The notes under the pieces were generated by a model. That model saw only the letters and a program-made list of their open reading frames with translations. It had not been told where the DNA came from and did no database searches. This document shows, in pieces, positions 1 to 4,988 of a stretch of 5,458 nt of DNA. The first letter of the stretch is position 1; every line of letters begins with the position of its first letter. The position numbers were made by a program, and so were the translations under genes. Source of the stretch: Dehalococcoidia bacterium (lineage in GTDB: Bacteria > Chloroflexota > Dehalococcoidia > SZUA-161 > SpSt-899); the NCBI GenBank assembly GCA_023271515.1, contig JALPXQ010000079.1, forward strand, positions 1-5,458, written 5' to 3'.

Positions 1-1
1 G

Positions 2-415
2 CGGCGCATAGAGGAGGGCAAGATAAGGGACTGCCACGGGGATCTGCACTCGGCGCACATTTGTTTTGGCGACGAAGTCTATATCTTCGATTGTATCGAG
101 TTCAATGACCGCTTCAGGTACTGCGACGTAGCCAGTGAGGTAGCCTTTCTGGCTATGGACCTGGATGTGCATGGTTATCCCCATCTCTCGAGGCATTTTG
201 TCGATAGCTACGTTGCGCTATCCGGCGATCGGGAGCTTGAGCAGCTTCTCAACTTCTACCGGTGTTATCGGGCCTATGTCAGGGGAAAGGTGGAAAGCTT
301 CAAGCTCGACGATCCGCATATCTCAGACGAGGAAAAGGGCCGGGTTCTGGGCATCGCCAGGAGGTACTTTGAGCTGGCGGAGTCGTATGCATTGAGGGGC
401 GAGTGGGAGGGATAA
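2..415 (+). CDS. Aminoglycoside phosphotransferase-like kinase, C-terminal part (5' end outside window)
   Basis: The frame is open from the left edge and gives 137 visible residues ending in TAA at 413-415. Seen: a catalytic-loop motif CHGDLHSAHI (visible residues 11-20) with the presumed catalytic Asp14, followed by YIFDCIEFN (27-35), where Asp30 matches the metal-binding 'DFG-like' Asp, and then CDVASEVAFLAMDL (41-54). This order is that of the aminoglycoside phosphotransferase/choline-kinase fold, and the version with His at the last position of the loop resembles COG2187-type proteins. In many bacteria that domain is fused to a P-loop kinase in one protein of roughly 500 residues; here the kinase follows as a separate frame 4 bases downstream. 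The natural substrate of COG2187-type proteins is unknown, so antibiotic resistance should not be assumed. The N-lobe is not in the window. The family call is firm; the function is not. Confidence 0.85.
   Translation, partial: RRIEEGKIRDCHGDLHSAHICFGDEVYIFDCIEFNDRFRYCDVASEVAFLAMDLDVHGYPHLSRHFVDSYVALSGDRELEQLLNFYRCYRAYVRGKVESFKLDDPHISDEEKGRVLGIARRYFELAESYALRGEWEG
405..412 (+). promoter_or_regulatory. Shine-Dalgarno sequence for the P-loop kinase
   Basis: GGGAGGGA lies 7 bases before the TTG at 420 and inside the last codons of the preceding gene. It supports TTG 420 as a true translation start and so argues that the downstream kinase is made as its own protein, coupled to the upstream one. 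Confidence 0.7.
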
Positions 416-419
416 TCAA

Positions 420-1019
420 TTGAAGGAGCCATTTGCCGAATTCATAAGAAGGTTGGAGTCCGCAGTCTTACTCATTACCTGCGGCCTTCCCGGTAGCTGG
501 AAGACCGAGACGGCGGAGGAGGTTTCCAAAATCAAAGGCTACCCCATCATCCGGACCGATCTCGTCAGGCTGGAGGTGCTCAAGGGTGAGGATATCTTCG
601 ATGAGAAAGTGGCCTCGGATATGGACAAGCGCCGGAAGGTCTACGATGAGGTATTCCGGCGGGCTGGTGAGAGATTGGAGAAGGGTGACGGGGCGATACT
701 CGATGCCACCTTTGTTACCCAGTCGCTGCGCCGGCGTGCGGCGGAGATCGCCGCCAAACACCATCGGATCTTCGTCATCATGCAGACAAGCTGCCCTCAG
801 GAGGTATCCCTTGCCCGCATACTCAGGCGGACAAAGGAAAACTATGAATCGAACGCCCTCACCGAACAGGCCTATCTCAACAACAAGGCGAAGTTCGAGG
901 CTGTCGATCTCGATGATTTCAAGCAGTTGTATCCCAATCTAAGTATAATCCATTTCACCGTCGATACCCGGTACGACCCCCCTGAGGATTGGTATGTCAC
1001 CGGGGTAGAAAAAAGGTAA
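420..1019 (+). CDS. P-loop kinase of the AAA_33 / COG0645 type with an altered Walker A
   Basis: A 199-residue protein starting at TTG 420, chosen because a strong GGGAGGGA lies 7 bases upstream; the same frame is closed by a TGA at 393-395. Seen: a beta strand VLLIT followed by a Walker A-like loop GLPGSWKT (residues 22-29), then RTDLVR (45-50) and GAILDATF (91-98), which match the substrate-side Asp and the Walker B-like strand of small-molecule or zeta-toxin-like P-loop kinases. A basic helix LARILRRTKE (131-140) resembles the lid. This matches the C-terminal half of bifunctional aminoglycoside-phosphotransferase/ATP-binding proteins, and the partner domain lies directly upstream. Oddity: the conserved Gly just before the Walker A Lys is Trp27 (TGG at 498-500). 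Whether the enzyme still binds ATP normally is unclear. A cytoplasmic phosphotransferase role is inferred and the substrate is unknown. Confidence 0.82.
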   Translation: MKEPFAEFIRRLESAVLLITCGLPGSWKTETAEEVSKIKGYPIIRTDLVRLEVLKGEDIFDEKVASDMDKRRKVYDEVFRRAGERLEKGDGAILDATFVTQSLRRRAAEIAAKHHRIFVIMQTSCPQEVSLARILRRTKENYESNALTEQAYLNNKAKFEAVDLDDFKQLYPNLSIIHFTVDTRYDPPEDWYVTGVEKR

Positions 1020-1051
1020 TTACTCAGCCAGCGATTGATAGCCACGCTTGC

Positions 1052-1067
1052 CCCTGCGAAGGCAGGG
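1052..1067. repeat. Small perfect palindrome, REP-like hairpin
   Basis: CCCTGC (1052-1057) and GCAGGG (1062-1067) form a perfect 6-bp stem around a GAAG loop. The core CCTGCGAAGGCAGG resembles dispersed palindromic repeats of the 'CCTGCGAAGGCAGG' kind found between genes in many bacteria; that likeness is from memory. No T-run follows on either strand, so it is not a standard intrinsic terminator. It sits between the kinase stop (1019) and the HicB-like gene and could be a decayed repeat copy at the edge of the low-GC segment. Confidence 0.45.
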
Positions 1068-1083
1068 AGAGTTCACAGAGAAA

Positions 1084-1446
1084 ATGGAGGGGAATAAGGT
1101 ATCAAAAGAATCTCTTTGTAATTTCAGAACCAAGGAAAATCCCCCCAGTGCAGTCACCAGTGTCTCGCTCTTGACAATTCTCATTATCAAAGATAGCGAG
1201 AGATACATGGCCAAGTGCCCTGAATTAGACCTTGTTACCGAGATGGACACCCAGGAGGAAGCATTGAAGGCTATGGTTGAACTCATAGGAGAATATGCAA
1301 GAGACTACAGAGCACGGGAGGAAACATACCTGAAGAGCCCCAACAGAGCTCACCATAAGCCGTACGTGGATCGAATTATCGGATGCCGAGACGAATGGGA
1401 AATGATGGAACTCGTTGGGGTACGATATGGCCATCTACACGTATAG
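1084..1446 (+). CDS. HicB-like antitoxin protein
   Basis: With the ATG at 1084 the product is 120 residues. The core TILIIKDSERYMAKCPELD (31-49), then LVTEMDTQEEALKAMVELI (50-68), follows the HicB/UPF0150 pattern: a beta strand, a Y-x-A-x-CPEL strand, then 'x-T-x-EEAL' starting a helix. The C-terminal part (about 69-120, containing SPNRAHHKPYV) shows no ribbon-helix-helix or HTH I can recognise. The start is uncertain: TTG 1048 lies inside the hairpin repeat and is unlikely. ATG 1084 has only weak upstream purines. TTG 1171 would give a 91-residue protein starting right at the first HicB strand, as is usual for the family, but has no Shine-Dalgarno. The end overlaps the HicA-like gene by 20 bases, so the two are probably co-translated. 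GC is about 48% and arginine AGA codons are common, unlike the neighbours. The family call is fair; antitoxin activity is inferred from the partner. Confidence 0.68.
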   Translation: MEGNKVSKESLCNFRTKENPPSAVTSVSLLTILIIKDSERYMAKCPELDLVTEMDTQEEALKAMVELIGEYARDYRAREETYLKSPNRAHHKPYVDRIIGCRDEWEMMELVGVRYGHLHV

Positions 1447-1657
1447 CGATATGCGCTATGTATTGCGCAAGCTTGGGTTTGAACTTATCAGAAGCAGGAA
1501 ACAGGAAACCTGGGAAAGAATCCTGGGAGACGGGGCTATTCTCCAGGTAAGAATCAGTCACAAAGGCAAAAGGGATATCCTGCCTGGAACATTTTACGAG
1601 ATGCTAAGGCAAGCCGGCATTGACAAGAATACATTTCTGGAGGTGCTTCGAGAGTAA
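1427..1657 (+). CDS. HicA-like toxin-family protein, catalytic His apparently replaced
   Basis: A 76-residue protein from ATG 1427; TTG 1415 and ATG 1451 are in-frame alternatives, and a GGGG at 1417-1420 lies 6 bases before 1427. The pattern YVLRKLGFELIRSR (11-24), a strand VRISHKGKRDI (41-51), and GTFYEMLRQAGIDKNTFLEVL (54-74) follow the double-stranded-RNA-binding-like fold of HicA (YcfA) mRNA interferases: helix, 'LGF' turn, beta strands, then 'GTL-x-x-x-LRQAGI'. In typical HicA proteins a G-S-H or K-H motif after the first strand holds the catalytic His; here the segment reads KQETW (25-29) with no His, and the only nearby His is His45 in the later strand. It may be inactive, or a variant subgroup. 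It follows the HicB-like gene with a 20-base overlap (antitoxin first, the reverse of the classic hicAB order), and its stop touches the next start. Low GC suggests acquisition. Confidence 0.72.
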   Translation: MAIYTYSDMRYVLRKLGFELIRSRKQETWERILGDGAILQVRISHKGKRDILPGTFYEMLRQAGIDKNTFLEVLRE

Positions 1658-2575
1658 GTGAAGATAGATCTGCACGTCCACACCAGGACCGGCTCCGATG
1701 GCAATCTCTCCGTCGAGGAGGTCTTTGAGGAGGCAAAATTAAGGGGGGTCGAGCTGCTTTCAATCACCGACCATGATTCGGCGGACTGTCAGGCAGCAGC
1801 GATCTCCCTGGCGAGAGGGCATGGAATATCATATATCACCGGCGTAGAATTAAATGTCACCTTTCAGTATCCTGGGAGGAAATCCGTCTCCCTGGATTTC
1901 CTGGGGTATCAATATGATATCGACAATCGAGAGCTGAAGAGCAAGCTTCGGGTGATGAAGGGCCATCGGGAGAGACGAGCACGCCTGATTTTGGACAACC
2001 TCAATGCCGAGTTCGATAAGGAGGGCATGGAGAGGTTCACTGAGGAAGACCTCGGGAGAATTCAGGACAGCGTCGACGGCGCCTTTGGCCGGCCGCACAT
2101 TGCGAATTACCTGATCGAGAAGGGGATCGTCAAGGACAAGCAGGAAGCCTTCGCCAGATACCTGGGGAGATGTGATGTGCCCAAGTATCCCCTTTCTCTT
2201 GCCGAGGCGTCAAGGCTGATCAGGAATGCGGGCGGCATACTTGTTCTAGCCCATCCCAACGATCCCAACGGAACATCACTGGTAAGTTTAACTCGGGATC
2301 TGGAGGCGCAAACAAGGATCATCGAAGAGCACATGCTGGGCTATATCGATGGCGTTGAGTGCTGGCATTCGAGGCACGATCCTCAGGCGACACGGCACTA
2401 TATCGAGTTCGCCGGGAAGCACAGCCTGATCATGACCGGCGGCAGCGACTGCCATCAGGCACCGGTTCTCATCGGCACTCTGGGGATACCCGGTTGCGTT
2501 GCGGGCCAGTTCGTGCGGTTGAAGAGCGATGAAATTCAAGCCAGTGCAGTTACCTGGAAAGAAGGGGATCGATAG
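1658..2575 (+). CDS. PHP-domain metal-dependent phosphoesterase
   Basis: A 305-residue protein with GTG start at 1658, immediately after the HicA-like stop. The start is fixed by the N-terminal MKIDLHVHTRTGSDG, the usual PHP opening; a GGAGG at 1639-1643 is rather far (14 bases). PHP metal motifs seen in order: HVH (His6, His8), Asp14, SITDHDS (Asp38, His39), GVE (Glu64), GRPHIANYL (His147), LAHP (His199) and GSDCH (Asp264, His266). This layout matches the TrpH/YciV (RNase AM) and 3',5'-nucleoside bisphosphate phosphatase group, which remove phosphates from small nucleotides or trim RNA 5' ends; lengths there are about 280-295. Where these usually have His in a 'H-x-L/V-G' strand, this one has Asp80 (SLDFLGY). 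Cytoplasmic, no signal peptide. The fold is certain; the substrate (pAp, RNA ends or other) is inferred. The GNAT gene overlaps its 3' end by 47 bases. Confidence 0.9.
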   Translation: MKIDLHVHTRTGSDGNLSVEEVFEEAKLRGVELLSITDHDSADCQAAAISLARGHGISYITGVELNVTFQYPGRKSVSLDFLGYQYDIDNRELKSKLRVMKGHRERRARLILDNLNAEFDKEGMERFTEEDLGRIQDSVDGAFGRPHIANYLIEKGIVKDKQEAFARYLGRCDVPKYPLSLAEASRLIRNAGGILVLAHPNDPNGTSLVSLTRDLEAQTRIIEEHMLGYIDGVECWHSRHDPQATRHYIEFAGKHSLIMTGGSDCHQAPVLIGTLGIPGCVAGQFVRLKSDEIQASAVTWKEGDR

Positions 2576-3428
2576 GAAGCATAGCCCCGCCGTCAGGAGA
2601 TTGAGCGATAGATCGGAGATACTCTCCTATCTGGAGCGGGAGCGCAGTTGCTGCGCCGCGGCCATCGCTCACCTCGAACCAGATCTCTGGGCGATCTCGA
2701 AGTTCTTCGTGGCGATACACCGTGAGAACTTCGCTCTCTGCCTGATTTCCAGGAGCATGTCGCCCAGATTCATCATGACCCTGGGCAACGAAGCCGTGCT
2801 GAATTGTCTTCTTGGTTCGATATCGCTTCCCGACGAGGCGTTCGTCACCTGCCGGCCCAAGCATCTGGACGCCATCGAAAGGCATTATGATCTCGAGTGG
2901 CACCGTTTAATGAAGCGCATGGTAGCTATCAGGGAGACCTTTAGCCCCCAGGGGGAGGAGGCGATACAGTTGACGGCCGCTCAGGTGAAAGAAGCGAATA
3001 AACTTTGCGAGGATCGTACCAGGATACCCTCTCCGCGACACATAGGGAAAGGGGTGTTCTACGGCATCTACCGTAACGGGCGGCTCGTCGCCGCGGCAGG
3101 TGCCCATCTCATTTCCCCGACCTATGGCATCGCCTATCTGGAAGATGTCCTGGTCCATCCGGCGTATCGCAATCAGGGACTGGATACTATTTGCATCAGC
3201 GCCGTCGCCGCCGATCTCTTCGATTATTGCACCGAGGTGGTGATCGGCGTGGAGCCTCAGAACTTGCCGGCCGTAAAGGCCTATGCTGGCTTAGGATTTC
3301 GAGATGACTGTCTGATCGTCGAAGCCATGGGACGACGCCACAGCTTTGTGGGTGCCATAATAACCAATCTCTGGAAGCAATTTAGATGGAATCCAAAATA
3401 TGAGGAAAGGACGGAGCCATATGGATAA
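2529..3428 (+). CDS. GNAT-family N-acetyltransferase with N-terminal extension
   Basis: A 299-residue protein. The C-terminal half (about 145-270) is a GNAT fold: GVFYGIYRNGRLVAAAGAHLI (175-195), then IAYLEDVLVHPAYRNQGLDT (201-220), which is motif A with the acetyl-CoA pyrophosphate loop, and NLPAVKAYAGLGF (245-257), the motif B signature. The arrangement resembles FR47-like acetyltransferases. In the R/Q-x-x-G-x-G/A loop the last position is Asp219 instead of Gly/Ala. Residues 25-130 form a separate N-terminal region, similar to an extra N-lobe seen in some two-domain GNATs, which I cannot name. The start is uncertain: ATG 2529 has GAAGAG too close upstream and makes a 47-base overlap with the PHP gene; TTG 2601 would remove the overlap and 24 residues but has its AGGAG only one base away. 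The 3' end overlaps ahcY by 8 bases. Substrate unknown. Confidence 0.82.
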   Translation: MKFKPVQLPGKKGIDRKHSPAVRRLSDRSEILSYLERERSCCAAAIAHLEPDLWAISKFFVAIHRENFALCLISRSMSPRFIMTLGNEAVLNCLLGSISLPDEAFVTCRPKHLDAIERHYDLEWHRLMKRMVAIRETFSPQGEEAIQLTAAQVKEANKLCEDRTRIPSPRHIGKGVFYGIYRNGRLVAAAGAHLISPTYGIAYLEDVLVHPAYRNQGLDTICISAVAADLFDYCTEVVIGVEPQNLPAVKAYAGLGFRDDCLIVEAMGRRHSFVGAIITNLWKQFRWNPKYEERTEPYG

Positions 3429-4686
3429 GATTGTTGACTATGATGTCAAAGACCTTTCTCTGGCCGGGGAAGGCGAGCTGCGCATTGACTGGGCATCCCG
3501 TGAGATGCCGGTGATTCGGTCTATCCGGGAGAAATTCGCCGGGGAGAAGCCGCTGAAAGGGGTAAGAATCTCGGCGTGTCTCCATGTCACCACCGAGACG
3601 GCGAACCTGGCGCTGGCGCTCAAAGACGGGGGAGCCGACGTCGCTCTCTGCGCATCAAACCCGCTGAGCACACAGGACGATGTGGCTGCTGCCCTGGTGG
3701 GATTCGGCATACCGGTCTATGCCATCAAGGGCGAAGATGAGAAAACCTACTATCAGCACCTAGGCGCAGCACTAGATCATCAGCCTCAGATCACCCTGGA
3801 TGACGGGGCTGACCTGGTGGCCACCATTCACAAGGAGCGTCAGCATCTCATAACAGGCATAGTGGGAGGAACTGAGGAGACCACCACCGGCATCATCCGG
3901 CTGCGGAGCCTTCAAGACGAAGGCCGGCTGAGGTATCCTATTATCTCGGTAAACGATGCCGACACCAAGCACTTCTTCGATAACCGATACGGCACCGGAC
4001 AGAGTACCATAGATGGCATTACCCGGGCGACCAATATCCTCTGGGCCGGGAAAAGAGTAGTTGTAATTGGGTATGGCTGGTGCGGACGGGGGATTGCCAT
4101 GCGGGCCAGAGGGCTCGGCGCCCATGTGATAGTGACCGAGGTCGATCCCATCAGAGCCCTGGAAGCGGTGATGGATGGCTATCAGGTCATGCCCTCACGC
4201 GAGGCGGCCAAATTGGGTGATATTTTCATCACCGTAACCGGCGGGCTAAACGGCCTCGATAGAGATCATTTCCTGCTGATGAAAGATGGGGCTATCATGG
4301 CCAACAGCGGGCACTTCAACGTTGAGATCGACATCCCCGCTCTGGAGGATATGGCTAAAGAAAAGAGGCGTCTGCGCCCCTTTGTCGATGAATACACCAT
4401 GGATGATGGCCGGCGGTTGTTTCTTCTGGGGGAGGGCCGGCTCATCAATCTGGCCGCCGCCGAAGGGCATCCGGCAAGCGTCATGGACATGAGCTTTGCC
4501 AATCAAGCACTCTCGGTGGAATTTATAGTGAAGCATGGCAAGGAACTTGAGCCCCGGGTCTACCCCGTCCCGAAGGACATCGACCGGGAGATCGGCCGGC
4601 TCAAGCTCCTCTCTATGGGAATTACCATCGATACCCTGACCGATGCACAGAGGAAATACCTGGACAGTTGGGAGAGCGGGACCTGA
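3421..4686 (+). CDS. ahcY: Adenosylhomocysteinase (S-adenosyl-L-homocysteine hydrolase)
   Basis: NAD-dependent reversible hydrolysis of S-adenosylhomocysteine to adenosine and homocysteine, relieving product inhibition of methyltransferases. The 421-residue protein contains SACLHVTTETANL (51-63: His55, Thr57, Glu59), LDDGADL (126-132), GGTEETTTG (149-157, Glu153), VNDADTKHFFDNRYG (177-191: Lys183, Asp187, Asn188), the Rossmann loop GYGWCGRG (217-224) followed by TEVDP (239-243, ribose-binding Glu240), NSGHFNVEID (295-304, His298) and AAAEGHPASVMDMSF (345-359, His350). All expected catalytic positions are present. It is the short form: it ends QRKYLDSWESGT and lacks both the roughly 40-residue insert and the Lys/Tyr-containing C-terminal tail of the eukaryotic/proteobacterial enzyme. 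ATG 3421 is chosen over ATG 3400, since AGGAAAGGACGGAG precedes it closely; this leaves an 8-base overlap with the GNAT gene (ATGGATAA). gatC follows after 12 bases. Confidence 0.97.
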   Translation: MDKIVDYDVKDLSLAGEGELRIDWASREMPVIRSIREKFAGEKPLKGVRISACLHVTTETANLALALKDGGADVALCASNPLSTQDDVAAALVGFGIPVYAIKGEDEKTYYQHLGAALDHQPQITLDDGADLVATIHKERQHLITGIVGGTEETTTGIIRLRSLQDEGRLRYPIISVNDADTKHFFDNRYGTGQSTIDGITRATNILWAGKRVVVIGYGWCGRGIAMRARGLGAHVIVTEVDPIRALEAVMDGYQVMPSREAAKLGDIFITVTGGLNGLDRDHFLLMKDGAIMANSGHFNVEIDIPALEDMAKEKRRLRPFVDEYTMDDGRRLFLLGEGRLINLAAAEGHPASVMDMSFANQALSVEFIVKHGKELEPRVYPVPKDIDREIGRLKLLSMGITIDTLTDAQRKYLDSWESGT

Positions 4687-4691
4687 GGAGG
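4685..4691 (+). promoter_or_regulatory. Shine-Dalgarno sequence for gatC
   Basis: GAGGAGG overlaps the ahcY stop codon (TGA 4684-4686) and lies 7 bases before ATG 4699. This near-consensus site fixes the gatC start and indicates translation coupled to ahcY. Confidence 0.75.
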
Positions 4692-4698
4692 CTGCCAG

Positions 4699-4986
4699 AT
4701 GAAGCTGGATCGCGAAGAAGTAGAACACATTGCCCGGCTCGCCCGACTGGGGCTCAGCGAGGCGGAAAGGGAGATATTCCAGTCGCAACTATCTGATATC
4801 CTGGAGAACTTTGATATTCTCCAGGAATTGGATACCGGTGATATTCCTCCCACCGCTCATGTCATCGAAATGGAGAATGTAATCCGCGATGACCAGGTAG
4901 CGCCTTCCCTCGCCCGGGATGACATTCTGGCCAATGCCCCACGCCAGGAGAACGGCTTCTTCAGGGTCAGAGCGGTACTGGAGTAA
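4699..4986 (+). CDS. gatC: Asp-tRNA(Asn)/Glu-tRNA(Gln) amidotransferase subunit C
   Basis: A 95-residue protein, the normal GatC length. It begins with MKLDREEVEHIARLARLGLS (1-20), continues with SQLSDILENFDILQELDT (29-46), and has the DIPPTAHVIEMENVIRDD segment (48-65), then a C-terminal PRQENGFFRVRAVLE (81-95), all typical of the family: an N-terminal helical hairpin joined to an extended arm that wraps GatA and GatB. GatC stabilises the GatCAB complex that amidates misacylated Glu-tRNA(Gln) and/or Asp-tRNA(Asn) in the cytoplasm. It lies between ahcY (12-base gap) and uvrA (2-base gap); gatA and gatB are not adjacent, although they commonly follow gatC. The strong Shine-Dalgarno GAGGAGG supports the start. 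No anomalies in the sequence itself. Confidence 0.96.
   Translation: MKLDREEVEHIARLARLGLSEAEREIFQSQLSDILENFDILQELDTGDIPPTAHVIEMENVIRDDQVAPSLARDDILANAPRQENGFFRVRAVLE
4979..4983 (+). promoter_or_regulatory. Shine-Dalgarno sequence for uvrA
   Basis: TGGAG within the last codons of gatC lies 5 bases before ATG 4989 and supports this start for uvrA, with translation coupled to gatC. Confidence 0.55.
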
Positions 4987-4988
4987 GC

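Noticed and set aside
2..1019. Antibiotic-resistance kinase pair
   Set aside because: The APH-like fold alone does not show resistance; this domain pairing is common in chromosomes with unknown natural substrates.
1020..1070. Intrinsic terminator after the P-loop kinase
   Set aside because: The 6-bp hairpin at 1052-1067 has no T-run after it on either strand.
1048..1083. TTG 1048 as the start of the HicB-like gene
   Set aside because: It lies just before the hairpin repeat, has no Shine-Dalgarno, and the added residues look non-coding.
1171..1200. TTGACA at 1171-1176 as a -35 promoter box
   Set aside because: No acceptable -10 box lies 16-18 bases downstream (TAGCGA at best), and the sequence encodes the first conserved HicB strand.
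3400..3420. ATG 3400 as the ahcY start
   Set aside because: It adds seven residues not typical of the family, while ATG 3421 has purine-rich ribosome-binding sequence just upstream and gives the expected N-terminus.
4246..4788. Long minus-strand open frame (180 codons) opposite ahcY and gatC
   Set aside because: It lies fully antisense to confidently identified genes, shows no recognisable domain, and is expected from codon bias in GC-rich DNA.
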